Positions 22,877 through 33,563 of a DNA stretch of 64,000 nt are shown piece after piece. Position 1 is the first letter of the stretch; every line of letters begins with the position of its first letter. The stretch is from Thereva unica (taxonomy: Eukaryota > Arthropoda > Insecta > Diptera > Therevidae): positions 72,301,720 through 72,365,719 of the forward strand of contig OX465283.1 in NCBI GenBank assembly GCA_949987705.1, written 5' to 3'. Position numbers and translations under genes: made by a program. The notes beneath the pieces are model-generated. The model saw only the letters and a program-made list of their open reading frames with translations. It had not been told where the DNA came from and did not search any database.

Positions 22877-23378
22877 ACCTATGTAAGAAGTAAAAACCGT
22901 CAATAATATCTACATCTATTTCATTTGGAAATTGAGGTTGTGTAAAAGATTTAAGTTTTACCCCAAGAGCTGCTTTATCTGCTTTATACATTTCACCAGT
23001 ACAATGACATAAAGCGGGGGGAGCTGGAGATAGAGGAAAGGATAAACAGAACTGCATATTAACTTTTTTCTCTGGTGCTATTGCTAATAGTCGACCAAAG
23101 ATGTCGCGTTCCATTTTCATTAATATGTTTTTTTTCCCATCATAACTTTTCACGGTTTTTTTGACACATTCCGCAGCAAAATTTTGTACTTTAGTACGCT
23201 TGATAGGTTTCTCAAACCGCCCAGCATCGACATTACACTCTTCTATAAATTGTAACTTTTTTCTTTCGCCTATTTTATAAGTATTTAGCAAAAAGTCGGC
23301 AGTTTCATCTGTAACTGCCCTCCCCGTTGTGATGTTGAACAAACATTCAAGGTGCATTGTTCTGTCAAATGGACTCAT
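22809..23378 (-). CDS. uncharacterised protein in the centre of the foldback-like element
   Basis: Starts MSPFDRTMHLECLFNITTG, 189 aa. The central part has MKMERDIFGRLLAIAPEKK and a Pro-rich LSFPLSPAPPALCHCTGEM, then DVDIIDGFYFLHRF. I recall similar strings in unnamed repeat-associated proteins of arthropods and cnidarians, but I cannot assign a function. The last 22 residues (below 22876) come from the inverted arm, so the natural C-terminus is unclear. There is no transposase signature that I recognise. It is the only coding candidate in this element. Confidence 0.5.
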   Translation of the reverse strand: MSPFDRTMHLECLFNITTGRAVTDETADFLLNTYKIGERKKLQFIEECNVDAGRFEKPIKRTKVQNFAAECVKKTVKSYDGKKNILMKMERDIFGRLLAIAPEKKVNMQFCLSFPLSPAPPALCHCTGEMYKADKAALGVKLKSFTQPQFPNEIDVDIIDGFYFLHRFVCTKKGFQCQRLRKQFFTNIS

Positions 23379-23546
23379 GTTCTTTTTGACGTTTTCTACT
23401 ATATTTTGTAACGCTTTTCTATCCTTTTCTATTCGATGTATTTGTAATTCAATCTGCGAAAATAATGCAAGTTATGGTTTCTTAACGGAATTATCTTTAT
23501 ATTGGTTCCAGACATACTGTGTCAAACGCCCATTGCGAAATCGTGT

Positions 23547-24190
23547 GCACAAAAAAAGGTTTTCAATGTCAAAGGTTGCGAAAATAGTTTTTTACAAATA
23601 TCTCGTAAACGGTAAGTGTGACCACAGAAGAGGTAATGCCAGGATTGTAGATTATGTGATTCTCTACAAAAAAAGTCTTTACACTTTTTTCTCTACGAGT
23701 GACCGTTTTGGAGATATCGCGATTTAAAAAAAATTCCATACAAAAAACGTTATACATAGGGGTCTGCCAAAGGTCCGGCCATGCCAAAGGTCCGGCCACA
23801 GGCAGGGCGCGGCACACCATGAGTTTTAGTAATTATTAGGTATATACTTCATTTTAAAACAAAAATTATCCTTCTTGCCGATAACATAGGGATGGACCCC
23901 AAAAACGTTATACAAATAGTGGTCTGCCAAAGGTCCGGCCACAGGCAGGGCGCGGCACACCATGAGTTTTAGTAATTATTTGGTATATACTTCATTTTAA
24001 AACAAAAATTATCCTTCTTGCCGATAACATAGGGTTGGACTAAAAATCCACCACTAATATTACCTAATTTCTCACCTTAGGCCACACTTTAGTTCAGGCA
24101 CACCAAGCCTAAAATATTCTCCTATCTCTAATGTTACTTACTATAGGTTTCGTTTTCTTCTTCCCGATAACATAGGGTTTTCTGCAGTCG
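23547..24190. repeat. right arm of the foldback-like element (inner part)
   Basis: Inverted copy of 22090-22876 with two and a half of the same units. The arm continues as 24191-24350 plus 39886-39915 with the Polinton inserted in it. Confidence 0.75.
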
Positions 24191-24350
24191 GCTCTCGGAC
24201 TGTGCAATTCATGTAAATGTAAATTTTATCACAAATGGTAGAAAACTCCCCAAACCTGAAAATATTCGGGAAACCCTCAAGTGAAATATTTTGCAACATG
24301 CTAAAAAACTATTGAAAAGTCGTCCTCTTTAAATTTCAGAAAATCCCGAC

Positions 24351-25230
24351 AGTAGTAGAGCTATGCCGGTTCTAAGCCACCTCTCAGGTGGCCCCGTACC
24401 GGCCTAGGATTTGGGGGGGTCTGAAAGCTCTACATGTACGTGCACGAGGTGTTTTAGGTTTGTGTCTTGGATAAGGTGGCTTGAAAGCTCTTCATGTATG
24501 GGTATGAGGTGTGAAGGTGGCTTAGAGTTGGTGTGTGGAGATGGGTGAAAGCTCTTCATGTACGTGTACGAGGTGTTTTAGGTTTGTGTCTTGGATAAGG
24601 TTGCTTGAAAGCTCTTCATGTATGGGTATGAGGTGTGAAGGTGGCTTAGAGTTGGTGTGTGGAGATGGGTGAAAGCTCTTTATGTAGGTGTACGAGGTGT
24701 TTTAGGTTTGTGTCTTGGATAAGGTGGCTTGAAAGCTCTTGATGTGGGTGTATGAGGTATTTTTTGGTGTGAGTCCTGGATAAGGTGGCTTACAGTTGGT
24801 GGTTGGAGATGGGTGAAAGTTCTGGTCTTGGATGTGGTGTAGAACCGGCATGGGATTTGGGGTGTGACTGAAAGCTCTGGATGTAAGTTTGTGTCTTGGA
24901 TGGGGTGGCCCAGAGCAGGCATGGGATTTGAAGGTGGTGCAGAAATGGCATGGGATATGACCCAGAGCAGGATTTGAAGGTGGCGCAGAACGGGCATGGA
25001 ATTTGGTCCCAGAGCAGGAATTGAAGGTGGCGCAGAACCGGCATGGAATTTGGTCCAGAGTGGGGGAACTATGAACTGAGCTGTGGGGGATTTGAGCTTT
25101 GGTTTCGAGATGATGATTTTTTCTAGTATTAATTCCGGTAGCAACTTGTGCTATGAAATGAGCTTGGATTCTGGAGCAAAATATACAAATAATTTGGTGA
25201 AGAACTGGACTTGCAAGTAACACTAAGAAT
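24351..25230. repeat. Polinton left terminal inverted repeat
   Basis: The outermost part is followed by tandem units of about 127 bp carrying GAAAGCTCTTCATGTA and TTGGATAAGGTGGCTT. Similarity with the right repeat extends to about 25230 (AATTAAATTAAGCTTTAGCT). Frames across it are repeat artefacts. Confidence 0.85.
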
Positions 25231-26159
25231 TAAATTAAGCTTTAGCTGGAGCCAGCCTCAAGTCACAGATATTACAACAACCGCAACTTGAAATTACTAA
25301 GTGACTAAAAAAGCCATACCTGAAAAAGATATTGCATAGTTTTAGGAGCAAACAAATTCAGCATATTTTTCAAGTATTAATTCTGGTAGCAACTTAGGCT
25401 ATGGAATGAGCTTGGATTCTAGAGCAAAATATACATATAATTCAGTGAAGAACTGGACTTTCAAGTAACACTAAGCTTTAGCTGAGATCCAGCATTGGGT
25501 CTGGACAACAACCCGGTGCGATCTGTAAGCTAAGATCTGGATTGCAACCATATGTCATTATTACCTTCCAAAGAATTCTTAATGAAAATACTCACCTCAA
25601 GTCGCAGATATTACAGCAATCGCAACTTACTAAGTGGGCAAGAAAATCATATCTGAAAAAGATATTTCCGATAACAACAACAACAACAACAACAATACAG
25701 CTAAGATTCCCATTCTCATCACACTTATGATGTAATTATTATTATCCTGAACATGCTGGATATATTTTTAAAGAATAAAATTGAATACTTTAAACTAAAA
25801 TACCCTTCACAAACCGCAAATATTGCAAACACTAGAAAGTGGCATAAGCTGCCACAAAAATACTTAACGTAAACTCAGTCACATACTAAAAACAATGAAG
25901 ATTCCCTTATACCATAATTATTCGATCCTGAACGAATTGGATAAATACTATTATTTAAACTGATCACCTTAAGTGCTAATTAGACCGAAACCAACTGCTG
26001 AAATATTTAACTAAGTTAAGGTATTAAAAAGAATTGTTGTAGTTGTAATAGCTACAAATTAAAAAAAACTATTAATTAGAACACATATTATTTTGCTTTT
26101 TATTCTGATAAATCGCACAATTATTTATTTATTTCAGACACAGCACAGTATTATTATTA
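25231..26159. other. Polinton noncoding spacer
   Basis: No gene. It holds two or three copies of a segment with GCAGATATTACA and GAAAAAGATATT, and A/T-rich sequence with an AAC microsatellite near 25675-25695. Confidence 0.6.
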
Positions 26160-26543
26160 TTATTCACCTGGAAATTTCCTTTTCTTGTTGTTAGGATTAT
26201 AAAAATTAGGGATTTCACTTGAATTATCAGCATAAAAACTATAATTAACTGAGGCGGCATCAATTTGTACAAACTTTAATATATATGTCCTCCCCTGCGG
26301 TCCAGAATTGATTACGTGGAAATTTCCTTTGTTGCTGATGTCTTGTAAGGCTGCATCAGAAAGTGAACTGTACCTGGCTGGTAGCAAAAGCTGATGCTCC
26401 TTTAACTCGAGATGAATCCGAACACCATACACTGTTTCAAGCCTGCTTGCAGATTTTATTTTATATGGGGTTCGAAACTCCATGTCAGACATCCTTAAGT
26501 ATGGTGAGTATTCCAAGCTTTTGAGTTCTGTTGCTGTATCCAT
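26160..26543 (-). CDS. uncharacterised Polinton protein, 127 aa
   Basis: It starts at an ATG (MDTATELKSLEYSPYLRMSD). The predicted fold is mostly beta, with MEFRTPYKIKSASRLETVYG, HLELKEHQLLLPARYSSLSD and a basic tail (NNKKRKFPGE). The run 'tyG-xx-ixxel-xxx-xxLPaRYs' resembles short proteins I recall from insect mobile elements, perhaps an OB-like nucleic-acid binder, but that is a guess. It is the only gene left of PolB and is divergent from it. A TATATAAT on the minus strand (26617-26624) lies about 75 bases upstream. Confidence 0.6.
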   Translation of the reverse strand: MDTATELKSLEYSPYLRMSDMEFRTPYKIKSASRLETVYGVRIHLELKEHQLLLPARYSSLSDAALQDISNKGNFHVINSGPQGRTYILKFVQIDAASVNYSFYADNSSEIPNFYNPNNKKRKFPGE

Positions 26544-26673
26544 GTTTCTGGGGCTGATGCTGTTGATCTCCAGGTGGTTGGGGTTGAACTGCTAGCGTTC
26601 TCCTTCACAGTTCTCATTATATACCCTAAATCTAGAAACATGATTGAACTTGTCCATGAGTCCGCAGCACATA

Positions 26674-26979
26674 GATGCACCTGTCTAAACAACTTTGGGG
26701 TGGAAGTTTTCATGATGCACCTGTGTAAACAACTTTTGGGGCCTAGGAATTCGCTACGTCAGCAGTTTTTGCACCTGCGTGAGAAAGCTATAGACCGGAA
26801 GTTGGTAAATTGAATTGAATTCCATGCACCTGTGTAAACAACTTTTGGGGGAAGGGGTAGGGATTTGCCTGTCTGTGACTATGGTGATGCAATTCCATCT
26901 AAGACAGCCGGATACCGGAAGTTGGTAAATTTTGTACTTGTCCATGAGTTCCATGCACCTATGTAAACAACACTTAGGG
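26674..26979 (+). repeat. four direct repeats in the divergent promoter region
   Basis: Near-copies of ATGCACCTGTGTAAACAACT then TTTGGGG start near 26674, 26714, 26823 and 26952, all in one orientation. GAAGTTGGTAAATT also occurs twice. They lie between the divergent 127-aa ORF and PolB and could be binding sites. Confidence 0.75.
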
Positions 26980-27045
26980 TCAGGAATTTGCTACATAGGC
27001 AGATTTGCATGCTCGAACTTGTTCATGTTGTGCAATTGCGGGTAT

Positions 27046-27053
27046 TATAAAAG
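27046..27053 (+). promoter_or_regulatory. TATA box of PolB
   Basis: TATAAAAG lies 178 bases before the chosen PolB ATG. A CAGT-like initiator string follows about 25-30 bases downstream. Confidence 0.5.
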
Positions 27054-27230
27054 AAGCAGTAGCAGTAGTATTTTCACAGTTTACAACGAGCATCCCGCGA
27101 GTTAACTAGTAAAGTGTTATTAATTACGACTCCTGCTAATACTGGTGATTTTAACAGTGAGCATCCAACCAATTTAACAAGTGCTAAGTGAAAAGTTTTG
27201 TTTTTGTTATTAATTATTATAACTTTTAAA

Positions 27231-30200
27231 ATGGATACACGCAGTATAATGAGTGGACTAAAAAAGCAAGCAGCAGATTGCTTAAGGGACAGAGACGCTG
27301 CGCAAAGTGTTATTATTACAAAGGTGTGTGGTTTATTCATTAAAAAAATAAAAGCAGCATGCAGGGCCGAAAAGCAGATTGGGACCAAACAACACTATCA
27401 AAATTGTATTGCGCAACTAAGAGGTTTACAAGTATTGTTGAAAGCTGGCAGCAGCCACCATGGAGCAGGTGTGCAGGAAGGAGGAAGAAGTGAAAAAAGA
27501 AGTGCTCGTGTACGCTGGGAAGAGCTGCATAATGCGTTTGCAGCACGAATCAGGACAGGCGTCATCATTAATATAAAGCACATCGAAGTGAAGCAATTTT
27601 TAAAGGATGGTTATGCTTTGTTTGAGCGGCGCGTTAAGAACATTTTAAAGAAGCATAATTTCGTCAAGACATCAACGACTTTAAGCTGCGAGTATGTTAA
27701 GCATGGTGTCAATGATGGTGATATTATAAGCGACATAAAATACTTTCACACCAAAACTACACCCATTGGGAGCACCGATGATCTGGAACAGTGGTTTTTG
27801 AAAAACGTGCAGGATGATCTATTGACCCAAGTTGAGGAGTTCCAAGAGAAAGATAGCGGCTGGGCTTTACATACCATAGTGAACTTAATGGTGCACATAA
27901 ACAAATACGAGCCATTAAGAGGATCGTCATTTATAAAATTGCCGCAAAGCATCGCAGCAAAGCATGCATGCGTAAATGTGAGGAATAATGATAATGCATG
28001 CTTTGCGTGGGCTGTGGTCTCTGCTTTGTATCCAGTAGAGTATAGGGATCACGCATATAGAACATCAAAGTACCCGCACTACAACAATGTGCTAAACTTG
28101 AGCGGTATCACTCTTCCAGTTACACTGAGTCAAATAAAAATATTTGAAGCAAACAATTGATTATCGATTAATGTTTTCATACTGGAAAAGGAAAAGACAA
28201 ATGAATACACGACTGTTCCAGCTTACTTAACGAAGAAGAAATTGGATAAACACATCAACCTGCTAATGATAAAGTCAAATTATGACTGCAGTGAGGATGG
28301 TGATGATAGTGACGGTGATAGTGATATTGTTTATCATTTCTGCTGGATTAAAGACTTATCACGTTTGGTGAGCAGGCAGACGTCTAAAAACGAACACAAA
28401 AAATATATCTGCGATAGATGTTTATTTTATTTTTATACTGAAGAAATGCTCGCAGCACATGTGTCTGAGTGTGAAAAGGTGAATGACTGTAAAGTTGCTT
28501 TTCACAAGGAGAAATTTATCACTTTTAAAAATTATAATTATAAGAATCCAGTGCCATTTACAGTATATGCAGATTTGGAGTCGGTATTGATACCTGTTAC
28601 CGATGGTGGTAGTAATGGTGATAAGACGAGAAAAATTCAAGAACATGAAGTTCATAGTATTGGATTATATTTTCACTGCTACTACGATGACTCTTTATCA
28701 TTTTACCGATCAAATCGTGGAAAAACGTGTCTTCAGTGGTTTACATTGCAGTTGCAGGAAATAGCAAATATAGCTGAAGAGAAAATAAAAGATATAAAAC
28801 CGCTAGTACCCTTATCAGTGCGGGAAAAGTGCATACAATATAACCAACCATGCTGCCATATATGCGAGAAACCCTTTGTGCTTGGCGAAACTAGAGTGAG
28901 AGATCATTGCCACCTCACAGGTAAATATCGTGGACCTGCACACAACAGCTGCAACATCAATTATAATGATTGTCGCAACATCCCAGTCATTTTCCACAAT
29001 TTATCAGGATATGATGCGCATTTCATAATCAAGGATATAGCATTAACCATACCAGGAAAAGTGGATCTTTTACCGTTGAACAAAGAGCGGTACATTTCAT
29101 TTACCAAACACATTGAAAATAGCTCCATCAAGCTGAGATTCATCGACTCTTATAGATTTATGGATGAATCTTTGGATAAACTAGCCGGACTGCTGCCTAA
29201 GGAAAAATTAAAAATAACAAAAGCTCAATGGCAAGACCTGGATGATGAAAGCTTCAACCTTCTCACGCGCAAAGGAGTTTTTCCATATGACTTCATCGAT
29301 GGTTGGGATAAATTGGAGAGTAATAGTTTACCTAGCGTGGAGCATTTTTATAATAAAATGATTGATGAGCCGATAACTGAAAAAGATTATGAACATGCGC
29401 AAAAAGTGTGGGAAAAATTTAACATTAAAAGCCTGGGAGAGTATTCAGATTTGTATTTAAAAACAGATGTTCTTCTGCTGGCGGATATTTTTACAAATTT
29501 TAGAGCTATGGGACTGGAGACTTACAAACTTGACCCTGCACACGTCTTCACACTGCCTGGATATACATGGGCAGCGATGCTGTATTACACGGGAGTGCGC
29601 TTAGAAAGGATAATGGATGTTGACATGCTTTTATTTATTGAAAAATCTTGCCGAGGTGGAATTAGCCAATGCTGCTGCAGATATAGTGAAGCCAACAATA
29701 AATATATGAAAAACTTTAAACCGGATGAAGAAACTAAATATCTGATGTACTATGACGTGAATAATTTATATGGATGGGCCATGTCGCAATCACTTCCAAC
29801 CGGAAACTTTAAATGGATTGATAATGTTGATGTTATGAGTGTTGATGATAATTCACCGATCGGCTATATGTTGGAGGTAGATCTTGAATACCCGCAGGAG
29901 CTGCATAATTTGCATAAAGATTTTCCATTTTGCCCCACTCATTCAGCACCACCAGGATCAAAACAAGGCAAACTTTTAACCACTTTACACACCAAAGAAA
30001 AATATGTTATACATTACCGCAACCTAAAACAATGTTTATCACATGGACTAATACTCAAGAAAATTCACCGCATTCTGCAGTTCGATCAATCACCATGGCT
30101 TAAACCATATGTGGACTTAAATACAGATAAAAGGAAACAAGCCAAAAATGCCTACGAGAAGAACCAATATAAGAAAATAATTAATGCTGTTTTCGGAAAA

Positions 30201-30992
30201 ACTATGGAAAATGTGCGAAAATATTCAAACATAAAACTATGTACAAAGTGGGAGGGGCGGTATGGCGCTAGAAACCTCATTGCAGCACCGAATTTCCATA
30301 GTCGCACAATTTTCAATGAAAATTTAGTAGCAGTTGAATTACGAAAGCTGGTAGTTAAATTCGATAAACCATTATACATTGGTATGGCGATTCTCGATAT
30401 TTCTAAAATAGCACTGTACGAATTCCATTATGACTTTATGCTAAAAGAGTTGGATGCTGATAAATGCAAAATAATGTACATGGATACGGATTCATTAGTA
30501 TATGAAATAAAAAATGTTGACATATACAATATTATGAAGAAAAACATAGATAAATTTGATACTAGTGATTATCCTATGACCAACCAGTTTAATATGCCGC
30601 AAGCAAATAAAAAAGTTCCTGGATTGATGAAAGATGAATTAAATGGCCGAATAATGACATTGTTTGTAGGCTTAAGGTCTAAAATGTACTCCCTTGAAAT
30701 AGATGGTGTTGATGAAGTGAAGAAAGCAAAAGGGGTAAAGAAGAACGTTGTGGCGAAAACTTTGCAGATTAGCGACTATATTGAATGTTTGCAAAATTCA
30801 AAAAGCAAGATAGCTGAGCAAAAAAGCATTCGTTCATATAGTCATAAAGTGTACACTTTAAACCAAGCAAAGATCGCTTTAAACCCACAGGATGATAAAC
30901 GCTGCATTATGGACAACGGGATCGACACTCTACCATGGGGACATTTTTCAGTGCAGCAGCAGCAGCAGCAAGAAGACATGGATGTAGAATAA
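27231..30992 (+). CDS. protein-primed DNA polymerase B of the Polinton (one internal stop)
   Basis: I start at ATG 27231 (MDTRSIMSGLKKQA). 1253 codons run in a single frame, broken only by TGA at 28158-28160 (codon 310). The N-terminal region (to about 430) is Polinton-specific. A 3'-5' exonuclease follows: Exo I VYADLESVL near 445, Exo II FHNLSGYDAHF near 590, Exo III YSDLYLKTDVL near 740. A zinc/HNH-like insert (CCHICEK, DHCHLTGKYRGPAHNSC) lies near 540-575. The polymerase motifs are YYDVNNLYGWAMS near 845, INAVFGKTMENVR near 985 and the catalytic YMDTDSLVYE near 1085. It replicates the element from a terminal protein. It ends in a short Gln run. Every catalytic motif is intact; the single stop is the only break seen. 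Confidence 0.95.
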
Positions 30993-31047
30993 AATTCACA
31001 CAAGTGCAATATGTAAATAGTATGAATAAAAGAATAATTATAACTTT

Positions 31048-31536
31048 TTATAAAAAAAAATTTGTTTTATTTAAAAATTCCCTTATTACAAAAACATTTT
31101 TCAGAGCACATCGGCCTTCGTGTATTATGCAGGATAAGAAGCCATTTGTTGTTGTTGTTGTTGTTGATAGTTTGAGGCATCCCTCCTCTTCTACATCATA
31201 TATGGTTAGCTCCTCTCCAAATAATTCCTGAATCCATTGTTTCTTTTTAGCTCCTTTAACATAGATTATTTTATCATGCAGCAGATCTCCAACTGAATAT
31301 AGTGTGCGGTAGGGAATGTATCCATCACCCCATCTGAATCCATGGTGATTGTGTCTCAGCCACTCAACTTGTTTCTTTTCAGACCGAGTTAGATGTTTAT
31401 GTGGGAATGGTGGTTGGAATATGTAGTGCTGCATTTGATTTTCACAATTTAAAAGAGCCAATTCTTTGAAAATAAATTGATTGTTTTGTAATTTGAATCC
31501 TTGAAGATCGATGATAATGGCATCCATTTCAAGCAA
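31048..31536 (-). CDS. Polinton-associated protein, possibly RNase H-fold exonuclease-like
   Basis: 162 aa. It begins MLEMDAIIIDLQGFKLQNN; the hydrophobic strand ending D-L-Q-G-F is like the first strand of DEDD exonucleases, but the second acidic residue is absent. Conserved-looking HYIFQPPFPHKHL and WLRHNHHGFRWGDGYIPY follow. I recall such proteins beside Polinton genes and as orphan insect ORFs; the function is unknown. The last 25 residues follow a Thr run and may be read-through. It overlaps the end of the capsid ORF by eight bases, consistent with a shared minus-strand block. Confidence 0.55.
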   Translation of the reverse strand: MLEMDAIIIDLQGFKLQNNQFIFKELALLNCENQMQHYIFQPPFPHKHLTRSEKKQVEWLRHNHHGFRWGDGYIPYRTLYSVGDLLHDKIIYVKGAKKKQWIQELFGEELTIYDVEEEGCLKLSTTTTTTNGFLSCIIHEGRCALKNVFVIREFLNKTNFFL

Positions 31537-32206
31537 TTTTCCTGACTTCGTTGGTTAGAGGTGTATATTCCACTATTCGATCATGTAGCAATAAACAGTA
31601 TGCTGTTGTGTTAGTGGGAACGTTTTCCGATGTTTTGAATTCCAACCTTATATCCACAGGACCTGTTTTAATGGTTTCGTTTTGCCGAGAGCAATCAATG
31701 ACTACGATCGGAGCATCACGCATAAACTCTTCCCTTGAGAGTAGTGGCTGCAACTGGCGTCCATAGTATGAAGTTTGGAATTTTATATACATATCATATA
31801 GGAGAGCGTATTTATGAGCATCAAATTTCAAGTTCAGGTCATCATATGGGTATGATTCTGAATTCAAGTGCACTTTAACATCTGTCAGCTTGCAGTGGTC
31901 AAACTTACTGACATCCTTTGTTTTATCATTTTTACGATTTGTTTGGAGAGCTAGTATGACATATCGGGGCTTTTCCATCTGCGATGACGTTTTGACAGAC
32001 CACGTGTGATGAGTCGTTGCTGGTAGCGTGGGGTACTCGTATATGTCCCAGCTCCTAAATGGCATTTGTATTTCACGACCGCTTTCAATGATTTTATATA
32101 AAGCAATTTTCTCATGATCGGCCACATTAACATGGGGAATGGGCCACTGAAGTTTCGAGATTGAGATGTTTACATCATCTGTCGGTGATATGATATGCAT
32201 CTTCAT
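31529..32206 (-). CDS. Polinton major capsid protein, C-terminal part
   Basis: This continues the double jelly-roll capsid frame after a shift near 32195-32210. Beta-rich, with PFRSWDIYEYPTLPATTHHTW, LNLKFDAHKYALLYDMYIKF and an aromatic-rich middle, matching the second barrel of Polinton capsid proteins (recalled family). Its ATG at 32206 is internal to the original gene, so it is not a natural start. The same minus-strand block holds all structural genes. The protein would form the icosahedral shell of a Polinton virion. Confidence 0.8.
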   Translation of the reverse strand: MKMHIISPTDDVNISISKLQWPIPHVNVADHEKIALYKIIESGREIQMPFRSWDIYEYPTLPATTHHTWSVKTSSQMEKPRYVILALQTNRKNDKTKDVSKFDHCKLTDVKVHLNSESYPYDDLNLKFDAHKYALLYDMYIKFQTSYYGRQLQPLLSREEFMRDAPIVVIDCSRQNETIKTGPVDIRLEFKTSENVPTNTTAYCLLLHDRIVEYTPLTNEVRKIA

Positions 32207-32729
32207 CCATCCTGCTTCGTATTAATATGAGTTCATGTTTAGCGTTGGCGATAATTTTCTTGTAATCTTCAGCAAAGCCCAGCAATGTTTTTAGAGGGAT
32301 GCAGAAATTGAAGAATCCATAGGGGGATGTAATTGATTTATCTGGCGACCAACTAGCGTTGTATAACATGCGACTCTCATTTGGGTTTAATGATATGTAA
32401 TTTTTTAGTGTTGTTGCTATTCCAAGATTTCGAGTTCTATCAATTTCTACACCATTGATTTCATAGCGAATTTCCTCAAAGAGAAACGCTATAGCATTAT
32501 TTACTAGCCCTGCAGTGCTGGATATTGTTCTGTCAGGTTTAGTTACTGTTCCCTCAATGTATATGAAACTTTCAGCTGGGAGGATATACAGGTCTTGGTT
32601 TTGCACTGGAATGCGGGTTTCATCACTATTTTTAAATGAAGAGGCGAACGATGAGTAAGTGTGGTAGTCAATTTTTGTTATGCTATTATCATGGCTTGTG
32701 CCTTCAGTAATATCCAAGATGTTATTCAT
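32175..32729 (-). CDS. Polinton major capsid protein, N-terminal part
   Basis: Starts MNNILDITEGTSHDNSI at 32729 and holds the first barrel (IPVQNQDLYILPAESFIYIEG, VNNAIAFLFEEIRYEINGVE, ASWSPDKSITSPYGFFNFC). The pattern 'vNNaiaflFeeirYelNg' is highly typical of this family. The frame ends at 32175, overlapping the C-terminal part in another frame by about 30 bases; one indel separates them. The start overlaps the stop of a 37-aa ORF as ATGA. Confidence 0.85.
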   Translation of the reverse strand: MNNILDITEGTSHDNSITKIDYHTYSSFASSFKNSDETRIPVQNQDLYILPAESFIYIEGTVTKPDRTISSTAGLVNNAIAFLFEEIRYEINGVEIDRTRNLGIATTLKNYISLNPNESRMLYNASWSPDKSITSPYGFFNFCIPLKTLLGFAEDYKKIIANAKHELILIRSRMDEDAYHITDR

Positions 32730-32839
32730 TGCTTCAAATTTAGTCCTATTGATTTTAGAAATTGTATATTATCAGCTCTCAGTTGACGTCTTGCTCGCTT
32801 CAAGGTTGCCGGTTGACTAATGTTTTCCATGAAGTTCAT
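32726..32839 (-). CDS. small basic ORF directly before the major capsid gene
   Basis: 37 aa, starting MNFMENISQPATLKRARRQL and ending GLNLKQ. Very basic (several Arg and Lys), it could bind nucleic acid. The stop and the capsid start share ATGA. A TATAAATAGG lies only a few bases upstream of its ATG, so a transcript from that box might begin inside the ORF; whether it is translated is uncertain. I have a weak memory of similar short leaders in other Polintons. Confidence 0.45.
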   Translation of the reverse strand: MNFMENISQPATLKRARRQLRADNIQFLKSIGLNLKQ

Positions 32840-32852
32840 CCTATTTATATGC

Positions 32853-33563
32853 TTATTGCTGCTGTTGCTCCCGTAGACTATCATTCTGTGGCTTTAAATG
32901 TAGCCTGATAGTTATCGTTTCACCTCGAAAATTTATTAGATCTCCGTCCTGATCAACTAGCTTTAGTGTGAGCGAACTAACACGTTTGACGTTCACCGGT
33001 AAATAGATCACATTCGCTGGAACCTCTACTATTTTATAGCCCGGCCCCACGGTTGGGGCAAATTCATGCAGCATATGCACCTGTTTATTGTTGATGTATG
33101 AGCCTGATATGATGTTACATTCAACCCTTATAGTATTAACTTTTATAATATTGACGGGTAGATCTGATGTATGTAATATATTTGCTTCCAGTACACGTTT
33201 CCCAAATCCCAACAGCGGTGCGATAGATCGCTCTTTATCAAAATGTATAACTTCAGTAGCTTTTATTTCACTCTTCAAGGTATTATTGTTTGCCCTTATT
33301 AAGACTGTTGCCTTGCTGCTGCTCTTATTTAAGCTTTGCTGTACTGAAGCTGCTATGTCATCAATCTCGTATGATCCAACAGGTATTTCGATACACGCAT
33401 CTCCCACATGCATTAAGTTGTTGCTGTCATCAATATTCGGTATAGAATTGTATGTTTGAAAGTCAATTAATCCGCAAACGTAGTCTCCAGCTAATTCCAA
33501 TGGGGGAAAGTATTCAGCGGTGAGAACCGATGCATTGCCAGTAAGAGAGAGTGTTATCGACAT
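32853..33563 (-). CDS. Polinton minor capsid (penton-like) protein
   Basis: 236 aa from ATG 33563 (MSITLSLTGNASVLTAEYFP). The start 'lsLtGnsSvLtaeYfPPLeL' and the LIDFQTYNSIPNIDDSNN segment are the signature of the single jelly-roll penton protein that occupies the vertices. IEIPVGSYEIDDIAASVQQ and APLLGFGKRVLEAN are also typical. It ends in a short Gln run. The frame is intact. A TATAAATA on the minus strand lies about 50 bases upstream, overlapping the end of the protease gene. It sits next to the capsid gene as in other Polintons. Confidence 0.88.
   Translation of the reverse strand: MSITLSLTGNASVLTAEYFPPLELAGDYVCGLIDFQTYNSIPNIDDSNNLMHVGDACIEIPVGSYEIDDIAASVQQSLNKSSSKATVLIRANNNTLKSEIKATEVIHFDKERSIAPLLGFGKRVLEANILHTSDLPVNIIKVNTIRVECNIISGSYINNKQVHMLHEFAPTVGPGYKIVEVPANVIYLPVNVKRVSSLTLKLVDQDGDLINFRGETITIRLHLKPQNDSLREQQQQ

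Noticed and set aside
24680..25223. Overlapping Pro/His-rich frames of 84-173 aa
   Set aside because: They are readings of the Polinton terminal repeat and its tandem units; mirror-image frames appear in the right repeat at 39336-39707.
28242..30992. Starting PolB at 28242 as a separate 916-aa gene
   Set aside because: The same frame continues upstream past one TGA into the conserved Polinton PolB N-terminus starting at 27231.
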